Part shown: positions 49,855 to 62,549 of the stretch, one piece after another
How positions within the stretch are numbered: position 1 is the stretch's first letter
Layout: every line of letters begins with the position of its first letter
Origin: Wolbachia endosymbiont of Aedes albopictus
GTDB lineage: Bacteria; Pseudomonadota; Alphaproteobacteria; Rickettsiales; Anaplasmataceae
Reading direction: 5' to 3'
DNA: 64,000 nucleotides
Assembly (NCBI RefSeq): GCF_024804185.1
Contig: NZ_CP101657.1
Location: 434,001-498,000, forward strand
The notes under the pieces: model-generated
The model's input: the letters and a program-made list of their open reading frames with translations, nothing else
The model's database searches: none
What the model was told of the DNA's origin: nothing
Made by a program: the position numbers and the translations under genes

Positions 49855-50967
49855 TTAAGAGCATATCCATCCACCGCCAATTACTTGCTCATCTTTATAC
49901 GCTACACAGGCTTGACCTGGACTAATGCCAAAGTAATCGTCGTTTAAAATGACACAGGCTTTATTTTTTTCGTCAGTTGAATGTATTGTTGCTAAACTTC
50001 CTGCATGTGATGACCTGAGCTTCACAGTTACTTCCATGCCTTCTTTTGGTTGTTCTAACCAATTTAACTCTTTGACCAATATCTTTTTTTGCATTAGAGC
50101 ATTGATCGGCCCGACTATAACCTCATTATTTTCTGTATTAATTTTTATCACATAAAGAGGTTCATTGTGTGCGATACCGAGGCCTCTTCTTTGGCCCACT
50201 GTAAAATTTACTATGCCACTGTGCTCACCTAACACTCTTCCCTTAATGTCCACTATTTTGCCTTTCTGTACAGATCGTGGAGCTAGTTTAGCTATTGTTT
50301 TGCTATAGCTTTCGGAAACGAAACATATGTCTTGGCTGTCTGGTTTTTCAGAAATTTGCAAACTAAAATACTTTGCTAGTTTTCTTATATCACTTTTATA
50401 GAACCCACCGAGTGGAAATCGCAAAAGCTTCAACTGCTCCTTTGTTGTAGCAAATAGAAAATAGCTTTGATCTTTACTTTTATCAATGCTTCTACACAAC
50501 TTTACCTCACCATTTTTTTCTAATCTTCTCACGTAATGTCCTGTTACGAGCACATCCGCACCAAGATTTTTTGTAACTTGCAATAGATCACGAAATTTTA
50601 CCGTTTGGTTGCATCTTACGCATGGTATGGGAGTTTCCCCACGCATATAGGTACTTGCAAAATCCTCTATTACTTCCTTTTTGAATATTTCCTCGTAGTT
50701 TAAAATATAGTGAGGAAAGCCAACACTTTCAGCCACGCGCTTAGCGTCATAAATATCCTGTCCAGCGCAGCATGCACCCTTTCTTGCGTTAGCATTACCG
50801 TCAGTGCCATAGAGTTGAAGAGTCACACCTATCACCTGGTACCCAAGGTTATGTAGCAGTGCTGCAGCAACCGAGCTATCAACTCCCCCGGACATTGCAA
50901 CAACAGCCTTAGTCTGGTGCGGAGCTTTATCTTTTAGCAGAGGTTCAATTTCAAATTCTTTTAGCAT
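49855..50967 (-). CDS. mnmA: tRNA-specific 2-thiouridylase MnmA
   Basis: MnmA inserts sulfur at position 2 of U34 in tRNAs for Lys, Glu and Gln. The 370-residue protein has the PP-loop [15 protein letters not shown] (about 24-38), the catalytic Cys in [12 protein letters not shown], the second Cys in [12 protein letters not shown], and [11 protein letters not shown]. It is complete. The downstream gene may be co-transcribed. Confidence 0.96.
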   Translation of the reverse strand: MLKEFEIEPLLKDKAPHQTKAVVAMSGGVDSSVAAALLHNLGYQVIGVTLQLYGTDGNANARKGACCAGQDIYDAKRVAESVGFPHYILNYEEIFKKEVIEDFASTYMRGETPIPCVRCNQTVKFRDLLQVTKNLGADVLVTGHYVRRLEKNGEVKLCRSIDKSKDQSYFLFATTKEQLKLLRFPLGGFYKSDIRKLAKYFSLQISEKPDSQDICFVSESYSKTIAKLAPRSVQKGKIVDIKGRVLGEHSGIVNFTVGQRRGLGIAHNEPLYVIKINTENNEVIVGPINALMQKKILVKELNWLEQPKEGMEVTVKLRSSHAGSLATIHSTDEKNKACVILNDDYFGISPGQACVAYKDEQVIGGGWICS

Positions 50968-50997
50968 GGTTATCCGAGTTTATTAATATAGCTAGCA

Positions 50998-51055
50998 CAG
51001 CCCTACGTCATACCGCCGCGGATAGATTCCGCTAACAAGTAGCGGAATGACAAGT
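50998..51055. repeat. Second-family palindromic repeat
   Basis: A short unit (GTCATACCGCCGCGG... CCGCTAACAAGTAGCGG) lies between mnmA and mreB. The 51056-51218 region is AT-rich with no gene seen. Confidence 0.7.
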
Positions 51056-51218
51056 TTTACGCTTATCAAATTGCAGGTAAATCTATTACTCTAGCTATAG
51101 ATATTGTACAGAACAATATGAAAATTGAAAGAGTTAGTGCAACTTATGCACGATTTCACAATAAGAAATATTTCTTGAGAACCTTAAAATTGAAAAATTT
51201 CAACAACCAAAATCGTGA

Positions 51219-53731
<2,513 letters not shown>

Positions 53732-53927
53732 AATTTGTTCATTGTTTTAGAAAACATCTGTTTAATATCGTAATAGATTAATAATAAAGTTAAAAGTATA
53801 TTTGCTTAAAGTACAATAAAAAATTGTACTTTTTATTCCTTTATTGGATTTTTCTACTCAGAGTCCAGCATATTATAAGAAAATTAATTGTAAGGTTGTA
53901 GAAAAAGTATTTAGTATTTTATTTCTC

Positions 53928-53956
53928 TTGACTATGTTACAATATGGGGAGATATT
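53928..53956 (+). promoter_or_regulatory. Possible sigma-70 promoter of pal
   Basis: TTGACT (53928-53933) and GATATT (53951-53956) are 17 bases apart, upstream of the Pal gene in a 276-base gap without other features. The -10 box is imperfect. This is a prediction from sequence only. Confidence 0.4.
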
Positions 53957-53995
53957 AGGTGCTCAAATTAAAGTTACGCACTATTTAAAATTTAT

Positions 53996-54000
53996 GGAGG
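53996..54000 (+). promoter_or_regulatory. Strong ribosome binding site of pal
   Basis: GGAGG lies 7 bases before the ATG at 54008. Most genes here have weak sites, so this fits high expression of an abundant outer-membrane lipoprotein. Confidence 0.7.
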
Positions 54001-54007
54001 TTTAGTA

Positions 54008-54487
54008 ATGTGGAGTAGACTGGTTATAATGTGCTGTTTTTGTTTATTACTTACTGGTGTAAGTTCTTGCCCAAAAAAAGGAGCAAATACAACAAATAAA
54101 ATAAATTCTGTTGTTAAGCAGATAGGTGATAAAAGAGTTTTCTTTGGTTATGATGAATCTAATATTACTGAAGTAAGTGCAGATGCATTACTTGACGTAA
54201 TGGAGGTGTTACAAGATAACCCTGACGCGAAGGTTACTTTAACTGGTCACACTGACAACCGTGGTTCTCATGAATATAATCTTGCGCTAGGCGCTAGAAG
54301 GGCAGATGCAGCTAAAAAATTTATGGTTAGTTGTACACCCTACATAGAAAACAGAATAAAAACTGCTTCTAAAGGTGAAACTGAGCCTTTGGTTAATGTA
54401 AAAGATGATTCTAGAAATTCTAAATATGAAAAAGAGCATGCTAAAAATCGTAGAGTAGAATTTTCATTTTCTGGAATAAAGAAATAG
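54008..54487 (+). CDS. pal: Peptidoglycan-associated lipoprotein Pal
   Basis: Pal is an outer-membrane lipoprotein that binds peptidoglycan through an OmpA-like domain and is a strong Wolbachia surface antigen. The 159-residue protein has a signal peptide with lipobox GVSSC (Cys 21), then the OmpA domain with FFGYDESNITEVSADALLDV, TLTGHTDNRGSHEYNLALG and ARRADAAKKF, and NRRVEFSFSG at the end. Lgt (31688) would lipidate it. Confidence 0.96.
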   Translation: MWSRLVIMCCFCLLLTGVSSCPKKGANTTNKINSVVKQIGDKRVFFGYDESNITEVSADALLDVMEVLQDNPDAKVTLTGHTDNRGSHEYNLALGARRADAAKKFMVSCTPYIENRIKTASKGETEPLVNVKDDSRNSKYEKEHAKNRRVEFSFSGIKK

Positions 54488-54503
54488 TTTCTTGCATTAA
54501 AAC

Positions 54504-54545
54504 CTGGATCCCAGTGTCAAGCACTGGGATGACATAAAGAAAGGG
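54504..54545. repeat. First-family palindromic repeat after pal
   Basis: CCCAGTGTCAAGCACTGGG lies 17 bases past the pal stop codon. It could also act as a transcription hairpin. Confidence 0.75.
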
Positions 54546-54664
54546 CACTGGGGTAGACAAAAAAGGACAAACTTGTCATATTTCGCTCCTTGTTAGTTGG
54601 ATCTATATATACCACAAATAAGTTGCTGTATGACATAGAGACTATCTGGCCATCAAGAAACATA

Positions 54665-55957
54665 ATGGAATTAGAGTTATTATTTCAAAATATAGCTAAT
54701 AGCTTTGCTTTCCATAACCAAATCGCAGTTGCAGTATCAGGTGGTGTAGATAGTATAGTCTTACTGCACTTAATGACTAACTGGGCAAAAAAAAACAAGC
54801 TTTCACTTCCTATAGCATTAACAGTAAATCATGGGTTACGTTCAGAGTCTCAAAAAGAAGCTGATTTTGTTATAAGTTATGCAAAAGAGCTTGGAGCAAA
54901 GGAATCGTTCATATTAAATTGGGAGAAGCAAAATATTAAAGGTAATATTCAGTTACAGGCACGAAAAGCACGATATAAGTTACTAGCAGAGTGGTGTAAA
55001 AACAATAATGTTAAATGTTTGCTCGTTGCTCATCACAAAGATGATCAAGCAGAAACGTTCTTATTAAGATTGGAGCGAGGTAGTGGCGTAGATGGATTAT
55101 CATCAATGGATTACAAATCTTTCTTAAATGGTATTTATATATTTAGGCCATTGTTAAATTTTAGTCGTAGTGAAATAGAAAAGTACGCTAAGCTTCACCG
55201 GTTAAAATGGATCGAAGATAGAAGCAACTATAACTTAAAATACAGGCGAACTTTATACCGTAGCTTACTTAAAGTAAGTAACAATCAAGAGATTTTAACA
55301 GAGCGAATATGCCTCACAGCCCTTCATATGAAAAGAGCTGCAAAAGCGTTGATGCACTACACACGCCTTGCATTTAATGACTGTGTTAATGTTCATGATC
55401 TTGGTTATATTGAAATTAAACTAAGTGAATTTTATCAATTGCCAGAGGAAATAGCCTTGAGGATTCTTCTTTACTCTATAATGGCAATTGCCAGTAAACA
55501 TTATAAACCAAGGTACAACAGCCTTATCGTAATATTTAATAAAATATTGCAAAAGGATAGTAATGTTAACTGCACACTTTCTGGGTGCAAAATAAGAAAA
55601 TATGGAGAAAATATCTTAATAATTAGAGAATCGTTAAGGATACAAGAAATTACTGTAAACCTACCTTTAAATGAACCTACTCAATGGGATAACAGATTTA
55701 GCTGCACAATACTCGGAAATCAAGAGTGTTCAGTTATCATCGCTCCATTAAAAAAAACACAAAAAGTTCCTGAATTTCTGAAGGATTACAACTGCTGCCC
55801 TGAAGTTTTCTACTCTTTGCCTACAGTACAAAAAGATGGAAAGGTGCTTGCTTATCCTGATGTAAATTATAACGGAAAAAATACCAATGACGATAAGGTT
55901 CAATGCATTATTAATAGCACAATAAAACAAAATTTGATAAGCTTGATTAGTGTTTAG
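54665..55957 (+). CDS. tilS: tRNA(Ile)-lysidine synthase
   Basis: TilS puts lysine on C34 of tRNA-Ile2 so it reads AUA. The protein has about 430 residues. The PP-loop is [14 protein letters not shown] near residue 20, with [35 protein letters not shown] and GLSSM typical of the family. The C-terminal half is divergent, with the lysine/tRNA-binding extension. The frame opens 25 codons earlier, but the ATG at 54665 fits the family start. It sits 12 bases upstream of ftsH, as in many bacteria, and is probably co-transcribed. Confidence 0.93.
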   Translation: MELELLFQNIANSFAFHNQIAVAVSGGVDSIVLLHLMTNWAKKNKLSLPIALTVNHGLRSESQKEADFVISYAKELGAKESFILNWEKQNIKGNIQLQARKARYKLLAEWCKNNNVKCLLVAHHKDDQAETFLLRLERGSGVDGLSSMDYKSFLNGIYIFRPLLNFSRSEIEKYAKLHRLKWIEDRSNYNLKYRRTLYRSLLKVSNNQEILTERICLTALHMKRAAKALMHYTRLAFNDCVNVHDLGYIEIKLSEFYQLPEEIALRILLYSIMAIASKHYKPRYNSLIVIFNKILQKDSNVNCTLSGCKIRKYGENILIIRESLRIQEITVNLPLNEPTQWDNRFSCTILGNQECSVIIAPLKKTQKVPEFLKDYNCCPEVFYSLPTVQKDGKVLAYPDVNYNGKNTNDDKVQCIINSTIKQNLISLISV

Positions 55958-55969
55958 TTAGAAATAAAA

Positions 55970-57802
55970 ATGAAAAAATTTTTAGAAGGCTTATTGATCT
56001 GGTTAGTAATTATTGTTCTTATTTCAGTTGCTTATATTCAGTTCAGCGGAAATGTAGGTAGAAGTAAAACAACCATACCTTTTTCGGAATTTTTAACTAG
56101 ACTAGAAGACAATGATGTAGAAAATATTGTCATAAAAAACCAGAGCATTGAGGGCAAGTTTAGGGATGGTTCAAGTTTCAACTCAAGCGGTGTTATATAT
56201 AGCGACCTAATAAAAAATTTACATGATAGAAAAGTGAGATTCTCCTTTTTAACTGGAGATTCTGCCATGAACGTAATTGGTGGATTACTTATCTCATGGG
56301 TCCCAACATTTATTTTTATTGGCTTTTTGCTATTCTTTCTTAAACAAACACAAGCGGGGGGCAACAGAACTATAAGCTTTGGCAAGTCAAGGGCTAGACT
56401 CATGACTAGTGGGAAAAAAGTAACATTTGATGATGTTGCCGGAATTGATGAAGCAAAAGAAGAGCTAGTAGAAATCGTTGATTTCCTTAAACAAAGGCAA
56501 AAATTTCAAATATTAGGTGGAAAAATACCAAAAGGGTGCCTTTTAATTGGCTCTCCTGGAACTGGTAAAACTTTACTTGCTCGTGCAATTGCAGGAGAAG
56601 CTAATGTGCCATTCTTTAGCATTTCTGGATCTGATTTTGTTGAGATGTTTGTTGGTGTTGGTGCGAGCCGTGTTCGTGATATGTTTGATCAAGGCAAGAA
56701 AAATGCTCCTTGTATAATTTTTATAGATGAGATAGATGCGGTGGGTAGACATCGTGGCATTGGTCTTGGTGGTGGTAATGACGAAAGAGAACAAACATTA
56801 AATCAGTTATTAGTTGAGATGGATGGCTTTGAGTCTAATGAGGGCGTAATAATAATTGCTGCGACTAACCGTCCGGATGTCTTAGATCCAGCACTGCTTA
56901 GGCCTGGTCGTTTTGACCGGCAGATTACTATTTCTTTACCCGATATAAATGGGCGCGAGAAAATATTAAATACGCATATAAAGAAAATATCAATGGCCCC
57001 TGATGTCAATGTGAAAACAGTTGCAAGAGGAACACCTGGTTTTTCAGGGGCTGATTTAGCAAATTTAGTGAACGAATCTGCGCTTATTGCTGCAAGAAGA
57101 AACAAGAAGATTGTTACCATGGATGATTTCGAATATGCACGTGATAAAGTGATGATGGGTGTGGAAAGGCGATCTCTCATTATGACAGAAGAGGAAAAGA
57201 GACTGACTGCATACCATGAAGCTGGCCATGCGGTGATTGCTGTTAATATGCCTGCTTCTGATCCTATACACAAAGCAACAATTATTCCACGCGGTAGGGC
57301 ACTCGGTTTAGTTATGAGACTACCAGAAACAGATAGAGTGTCCCTCACAAGAGAAAAGATGCTAGCAGATATAACTGTTGCAATGGGTGGACGTGTGGCA
57401 GAAGAGCTAATTTTTGGCTACGATAAAGTCACAAGCGGCGCATCTTCAGATATAAAACTAGCATCAGATTTATCACGTTCCATGGTAACAAAATGGGGAA
57501 TGAGCGACAAAATAGGTCCGATCTATCACAATCGCGAACAAACTATGCATGGTTCTGAGATAATTTCTGAAGATACGTTAAAACTTATAGATGAAGAAGT
57601 GAAGAAAGTTGTGTCTTCTTGCTATGAAAAAGCGAAAGACATTTTGACCAAGCATAAGAAAGGCTTAGATCTCATTGCCGAGAATCTACTGGAGTTTGAA
57701 ACTTTAACAGGAGATGAAATAAAGGACATATTAAGCGGAAAAAAAATTGTTAGAGAGAAAAATGAGAAGAATGAGAAAATAAAAAAATCCTCTCTCTATT
57801 AA
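55970..57802 (+). CDS. ftsH: ATP-dependent zinc metalloprotease FtsH
   Basis: This membrane AAA+ protease degrades misassembled membrane and regulatory proteins. The 610-residue protein has two membrane segments (about 6-25 and 103-123), the AAA domain with Walker A GSPGTGKT (about 188-195; P changed to S from the common GPPGTGKT), [15 protein letters not shown], the second region of homology [20 protein letters not shown], and the zinc motif HEAGHAV (about 416). The C-terminal tail is Lys/Glu/Asn-rich. It is expressed with tilS. Confidence 0.97.
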   Translation: MKKFLEGLLIWLVIIVLISVAYIQFSGNVGRSKTTIPFSEFLTRLEDNDVENIVIKNQSIEGKFRDGSSFNSSGVIYSDLIKNLHDRKVRFSFLTGDSAMNVIGGLLISWVPTFIFIGFLLFFLKQTQAGGNRTISFGKSRARLMTSGKKVTFDDVAGIDEAKEELVEIVDFLKQRQKFQILGGKIPKGCLLIGSPGTGKTLLARAIAGEANVPFFSISGSDFVEMFVGVGASRVRDMFDQGKKNAPCIIFIDEIDAVGRHRGIGLGGGNDEREQTLNQLLVEMDGFESNEGVIIIAATNRPDVLDPALLRPGRFDRQITISLPDINGREKILNTHIKKISMAPDVNVKTVARGTPGFSGADLANLVNESALIAARRNKKIVTMDDFEYARDKVMMGVERRSLIMTEEEKRLTAYHEAGHAVIAVNMPASDPIHKATIIPRGRALGLVMRLPETDRVSLTREKMLADITVAMGGRVAEELIFGYDKVTSGASSDIKLASDLSRSMVTKWGMSDKIGPIYHNREQTMHGSEIISEDTLKLIDEEVKKVVSSCYEKAKDILTKHKKGLDLIAENLLEFETLTGDEIKDILSGKKIVREKNEKNEKIKKSSLY

Positions 57803-57890
57803 ATTTGGCCTTGTTTAACTGTTAAAATGAAAGTTTTTAGCTGCAGCAATGGTGTCATCAGGTAGCTCACAGAAACGGGGCTAAAAACTA

Positions 57891-58310
57891 CTTGACAAGC
57901 CTCGCCAGCCCCCTTATTATGAAACTGAAGGTATTCAGTTATCTTCATCTGTGCAGATTAAACAGCAAGAAAACAACGTAATTGGCGTCTTATTTTTAAT
58001 TTTTTGCACTATGAGCACCTTATGTCTTCACAATATTTCTAGGTTTTTACCTATATAAGCTGAAACGCGCTTACAAAGCGTTTAAGACAGTATAGTACGC
58101 CAATTTGCAGGATTAGAGAGTGACAACTAGCTAACGCGGGGTTTCTTTTGCCTTTTTTTCTGCTTAGTAAATTTCTTAAACATTTAAACTAAGGTGAGTT
58201 ACGTTTAAAAGCAGCTAAATTGCAGTGTTTAAGATTTAAAAAACGCCAATACAGAAAATAGACAATGACCAGGGCTTCTTTTGCCTTTTTTTTCGTTTGC
58301 TTAATGTTTG
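57891..58310 (+). repeat. Dispersed repeat A, copy 3
   Basis: This is a direct copy of 8711-9158, about as long, with a handful of changes. It follows ftsH and precedes the largest palindrome array of the window. Confidence 0.85.
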
Positions 58311-58329
58311 TGGCTAAAGTAACTTAGGT

Positions 58330-59165
58330 TCACCGACAACCGTCATCCCGCAGCGGGATCTATGTTAAGAGATACCGCGGCGGTATGACGATCTGCTGCG
58401 TGTTAGCGGATGAGATACCGCGAATGAATCGCGGAATGACGGTTCGTGGCGGAATGACGGTTAAGCAATTCGTCATCCCGCTACGTGTTAGTGGGATCTC
58501 TTGTTAGCGGATGAGATACCGCGAATGAATCGCGGTATGACGGTCTGCGGCGGAATGACGGTTCGTGGCGGAATGAAGGTTAAGCAATTCGTCATCCCGC
58601 TGCTTGTTAGCGGGATCTCTTGTTAGCGCCGCGGCGGTATGACGGTCTGCGGTGGTATGACGATAACCTCGTCATCCCGCTACGTGTTAGCGGGATCTAG
58701 AGATACCGCGAATGAATCGCGGTATGACGTAGGGCTACAGGTGTCATGCCAGTGCTCCTTTATTTATCATCCGAGTAGCCCTCTTCTTGTCATCCCAGTG
58801 CGTGACACTGGGATCTAATTTTTTATGCAAAATTACTATATTTGCAAATAGATACAATTTGAAATAATTTATACTATGAAGTTACGAAATGAGATCCCAG
58901 TGTCACGCACTGGGATGACACCCTTTTGGATGGAAAGTTACTTTCATGACATCATCATAAAGTAAACCAGTGTCTGGGCACTGGGATGACAGGCTAGCCT
59001 GACAACCGTCATCCCGCAGCGGGATCTCTTGTTAGCGCCGCGGTGGCATGACGGTTCGTGGCGGAATGAAGGTTAAGCAATTCGTCATCCCGCTGCTTGT
59101 TAGCGGGATCTCTTGTTAGCGGCTAAGAGATACCGCGGCGGAATGACGGTTCGTGGCGGTATAAT
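58330..59165. repeat. Long palindromic repeat array
   Basis: Second-family units fill 58330-58735 and 59005-59165 (CCGCGAATGAATCGCGG, GACGGTTCGTGGCGGAATGA, TAGCGGGATCTCTTGTTAGC recurring several times). First-family palindromes lie between (58735-58800, 58885-59000). Positions 58800-58900 hold the 90-base AT-rich unit also found inverted at 16905-17000. A near-duplicate of about 70 bases occurs at 58560-58630 and 59045-59115. No gene is present in this 1.35-kb gap. Confidence 0.85.
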
Positions 59166-59181
59166 GAAGCTTGAAAGCGGA

Positions 59182-60096
59182 TCACCTTTCACGACCTGTA
59201 TTTACTTTAGGAGTATTAACAGGTGTTATCGTTGGGTTTTCAAGCTTTGTTGCCTGCTTCAAACCCTCGCTTACACTTTGGTCCTGATTTAAAATTCTAT
59301 CAAAGTTCTTACTTTGTTGATGACCGTTTATTACGCTGATCTCTAAGCCGGGATTTTTATAATTGAAAGACTTACCAGGTTGTACATTATATTCCTTACC
59401 ATTGATATTTAAGTTAATCGCATTAGCAATATTGAGAGAAGTTGTATCTTGCTGCAGATTTTGCTTTGTCTCAGGACTATTATATGTAATACTAACTTTA
59501 AGAGCTTTATCCTGATAATTAAAAGCCTTTTCCGGTTCTAAATTGAACTCTTCTCCATTTATATTTATGAAAGAACTCTGATCCATACTTTTTTGTTGCA
59601 CCTCGTTATTTAGTGTATTTCTTTGAGCAGCTTCTCTCATGTCATGAGTATTCTCTACGCTCTTTTCATCTTCACCTAAAAGTTTTTCTAATATTTTCTT
59701 AACAAAGCGTTTCAGGAGACTAAAAAGCCCTTCTTCTTTTTGATTTTCTTGTGGCTGAGGTGCACTATCCTTTTCACCTTGCTCAAGTTTTTTATTATTA
59801 GATTTCTTTCTTTTACTTGTACCAAACTCTTTCCTTAACTCTTGTGTTGATCGTCTAAGTTTATCTATTTCTTCGTCGTTCTGTCTTTGTCGTTTTTCAA
59901 GTTCTTTGTTTAACTTTGCAATATTTTCCATTTTGTTCTCAAGCTCCTTACTTTTTACAGCTTTTAGAGCCTTGGTTCCTTTTGCAATATAATTAACCTT
60001 CTCTTCTAATGAGGTGCCTTCTGGAAAAGCACCTGGAGAACGTTCAAAAACATCTTTAAACTTTTTTTCAACACTTTCTTTAGATGTCTGCGCCAT
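59182..60096 (-). CDS. Coiled-coil protein with duplicated C-terminal domain
   Basis: This is a 304-residue protein of unknown family. Residues about 40-90 are a coiled coil (ELENKMENIAKLNKELEKRQ...), followed by a basic/Lys-rich linker and a helix FVKKILEKLLGE (about 130-143). The C-terminal half holds two copies of a beta-type unit of about 45 residues: FININGEEFNLEPEKAFNYQ...KVSITYN and LNINGKEYNVQPGKSFNYK...EISVINGH. No signal peptide or membrane helix. It is a candidate host-interaction protein by layout only. Confidence 0.75.
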   Translation of the reverse strand: MAQTSKESVEKKFKDVFERSPGAFPEGTSLEEKVNYIAKGTKALKAVKSKELENKMENIAKLNKELEKRQRQNDEEIDKLRRSTQELRKEFGTSKRKKSNNKKLEQGEKDSAPQPQENQKEEGLFSLLKRFVKKILEKLLGEDEKSVENTHDMREAAQRNTLNNEVQQKSMDQSSFININGEEFNLEPEKAFNYQDKALKVSITYNSPETKQNLQQDTTSLNIANAINLNINGKEYNVQPGKSFNYKNPGLEISVINGHQQSKNFDRILNQDQSVSEGLKQATKLENPTITPVNTPKVNTGRER

Positions 60097-60249
60097 ACCT
60101 GCTACCTATTAAAATATATCATATAACGAGTATATTAGCTAATTATATAAAAAACAGTTAACATAACTTGTGGTAGAGCGTTCTATTTATATTTTTTTTA
60201 TTAAAATGCTATTTACTTACTTAAGTTAAAATGTATAACCATATAAGAG

Positions 60250-60879
60250 ATGAAGGATAGTCAACTAGCAGTAGTATTCGATTGGGATAATACCTTAGTT
60301 GACACTCAAGATAACATTTTTAATGCTATTAAGCATACCATAAACTCAATGGGGTATAGTAATAAAGCTGCCGATAGAAATTCCCATGAGTCGAGAAAGA
60401 GCTATATGGTCAATTTATTTGGCGATCAGTGGAAAAAAGCAAATCAGATATATCAACAATATTTAGATGATGCACTATTGCAAAACATTGCTCTGAATCA
60501 AGGAGTAGAGAAAATGTTGCAGACACTGAAAAGCCACAATATTTATCTAGCAATAGTAAGTAATAAGAAAAATACTAATTTACGTAAAGAAGTTGCCTAT
60601 TTTAAACTAGATTCTTACTTTGAAAGAGTAGTTGGTTCATGCGATACTGCGGAAGATAAACCATCTGCAACTCCACTGCTATTTGTACTAGAGGAGAGTA
60701 CGTTACCTATAAATAGAGAAAATGTGTTTTTCGTTGGTGATAGCATCACAGATGTTCTGTGTGCACAAAATGCCAATTGTTTACCTATTATATACGGTCA
60801 ATCAATAAGCGGTTTGTTATGTTTTCAACATTTTGATAAACTTACAGATTTTATAATAAAGTATTTAGAAGATAGGTAA
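60250..60879 (+). CDS. HAD-superfamily phosphatase, phosphoglycolate-phosphatase-like
   Basis: The 209-residue protein has HAD motif I VVFDWDNTLVDT (nucleophile Asp in DWDNT, about 10-17), motif II SNKKN, and motif IV FVGDSITDVLCA. The cap domain is helical. Substrates are small phosphates, perhaps phosphoglycolate, but this cannot be settled. It is first of a four-gene operon; its stop overlaps the next start (TAATG). Confidence 0.87.
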   Translation: MKDSQLAVVFDWDNTLVDTQDNIFNAIKHTINSMGYSNKAADRNSHESRKSYMVNLFGDQWKKANQIYQQYLDDALLQNIALNQGVEKMLQTLKSHNIYLAIVSNKKNTNLRKEVAYFKLDSYFERVVGSCDTAEDKPSATPLLFVLEESTLPINRENVFFVGDSITDVLCAQNANCLPIIYGQSISGLLCFQHFDKLTDFIIKYLEDR

Positions 60880-61364
60880 TGACAGAGATTGCCAGTATAC
60901 AAAGGCGCTTTTGCGCATATTTAATAGATGTAGCAATTTTATTAATTCCAACTTTATTAATTATACTGCTATTAGAGGATTCTCCGTTGATCTTACATCT
61001 ATCATACATGTGTGTAAATTGTAGTTACTTCACATATTTTATATCTTCAAAGGCCCAAGCAACTCCAGGTCAACAGTTAATGAATATATATACTATCAAT
61101 TTAGATTATTCTAAAATAGACTTGAATTTAGCGTTTGACAGAAGCACTTCCCAGTTTTTTCTTCCTTTGTTAAACAGTGTAGTAGTTGTCCTTACTGAAT
61201 TTTTGCAAGATCAGGAGGTATTAGTGAATGTCTTGAGTGCATTGAAAGTAATTATAGTGCTGCTCACCCTCTATTGGTATCTAGTTGCTTGCTTCTCTAA
61301 GAAAAAACAGACATACCACGACATGCTATTTAATACGGTTGTTATCAAAGGAACTATTAAATGA
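60879..61364 (+). CDS. RDD-family membrane protein
   Basis: The 161-residue protein begins with RRFCAYLIDVAILLIPTLLI, which carries the Arg and Asp of the RDD motif, has four probable membrane helices, and shows TPGQQLMNI and KKQTYHDMLFNTVVI at the positions where RDD proteins have conserved residues. Function of the family is poorly known; transport has been suggested. It overlaps the phosphatase stop by 1 base and precedes bfr. Confidence 0.8.
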   Translation: MTEIASIQRRFCAYLIDVAILLIPTLLIILLLEDSPLILHLSYMCVNCSYFTYFISSKAQATPGQQLMNIYTINLDYSKIDLNLAFDRSTSQFFLPLLNSVVVVLTEFLQDQEVLVNVLSALKVIIVLLTLYWYLVACFSKKKQTYHDMLFNTVVIKGTIK

Positions 61365-61423
61365 GTTGCTATAACTATCGTTATCATGTAAATTATGCTG
61401 ATAAATTGAACTCAGGGAAGATT

Positions 61424-61900
61424 ATGAATGAAGAGATAGTAAAACATTTGAACAAATTATTGACCAATGAGCTGACTTCTGTACGCCAGTATCTTTTGCA
61501 TTTTGCGGTTCTCAAAAACAATGGAATTAATAGACTTGCAGAAAAGGTAAAAAATGAGCTTAACGAAGAACTTGAACATGCAAACAAGTTGGCAGAAAGA
61601 ATTTTGTTGTTTAAAGGAGTCCCAAATTTTCAAGATACAAATGGAATCTCAAAGTATGATGGAAAGTTTACAAAAGATACAATACAAAAAATCTTAGAAG
61701 CTAATTTGAAATTAGAGGGAAAAGGTATTAAGGATATCAAAGAAACGACTTCTATCGCTGAGAAAGAAAAAGATTTTGTTAGTGTAATGTTATTAGAAGA
61801 GATGTTAAAAAATGAAGAAGAGCACTTCCATTGGATTGAGAAGCAGATCGATCTTATTGAACTAATGGGTGTTGAAAACTATTTAAGAACACAAATATAG
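61424..61900 (+). CDS. bfr: Bacterioferritin
   Basis: Bacterioferritin forms a 24-subunit iron store with ferroxidase centres. The 158-residue protein from the ATG at 61424 (AGGGAA upstream) has LTNELTSVRQYLLHF, EELEHANKLAERILLFKGVP, and EEMLKNEEEHFHWIEKQIDL, giving the ferroxidase Glu and His ligands. The heme-binding Met (EMKH in E. coli) is Leu here (ELEH), so heme may be absent. A longer frame opens at 61361. Host iron is a key resource for Wolbachia. Fourth-gene partner is SURF1. Confidence 0.9.
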   Translation: MNEEIVKHLNKLLTNELTSVRQYLLHFAVLKNNGINRLAEKVKNELNEELEHANKLAERILLFKGVPNFQDTNGISKYDGKFTKDTIQKILEANLKLEGKGIKDIKETTSIAEKEKDFVSVMLLEEMLKNEEEHFHWIEKQIDLIELMGVENYLRTQI

Positions 61901-61901
61901 A

Positions 61902-62519
61902 GTGTTAAAAAAGATAGTATTTATTTTAATTGTACCTTGTTTGCTCCTTTTTTTATTAGGATTATGGCAAGTATTCAGATTGAACTGGAAGAATAATATT
62001 ATCAAAAATATGAATCTTCCTGTTGTTCATCTGTTGCCCAATAACGACCTTGAAAAATTTAACTATAGGCATGTCAAGATTGGTGGGATTCTAAGTGGCA
62101 TAGAACTATATGTTTTTGCAGGGCAACACGGCTATTATGTGTTGTCTCCCATGCTGCTTACTACTGGAAATTATATGTTAGTGAACAAAGGAATAGTTAA
62201 AGAAAAAAAAGAGGAAAAAGTAAAAATTGAAAAAGTAGTTGCAGATGGAACTTTATATTGCGATAGCAATAAAAGCAAAAATTGGTTTATCAAGAACGAT
62301 ACTGCTTCGAATACATGGTTTACCCTAAGTACAGAAGAAATTTCCAATGAGTTAGGTATTAAGCTAGAGAAGTGTATATTGTGGCCGAACAATTTTGGCA
62401 GCAAATTAGCTATACAGCCAATGAAGCATTTGGAATATGCAATCACTTGGTTTGCACTTTCCTTAACTTGGTTGATTGTGTGCGTAATTTACTATAGGCA
62501 AAACCTCAATAAAACTTGA
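61902..62519 (+). CDS. SURF1-family cytochrome oxidase assembly protein
   Basis: SURF1 aids assembly of heme-copper cytochrome c oxidase. The 205-residue protein starts with GTG directly after bfr. It has N- and C-terminal membrane helices (LKKIVFILIVPCLLLFLLGL and YAITWFALSLTWLIVCVIYY), between them LWQVFRLNWKN, FNYRHVKIGGIL and LVNKGIV, in the family's order. It fits with ccmA as part of the respiratory machinery. Confidence 0.87.
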   Translation: MLKKIVFILIVPCLLLFLLGLWQVFRLNWKNNIIKNMNLPVVHLLPNNDLEKFNYRHVKIGGILSGIELYVFAGQHGYYVLSPMLLTTGNYMLVNKGIVKEKKEEKVKIEKVVADGTLYCDSNKSKNWFIKNDTASNTWFTLSTEEISNELGIKLEKCILWPNNFGSKLAIQPMKHLEYAITWFALSLTWLIVCVIYYRQNLNKT

Positions 62520-62549
62520 AGCTTTCTGTACATAAAATTAGAAAAGTAG

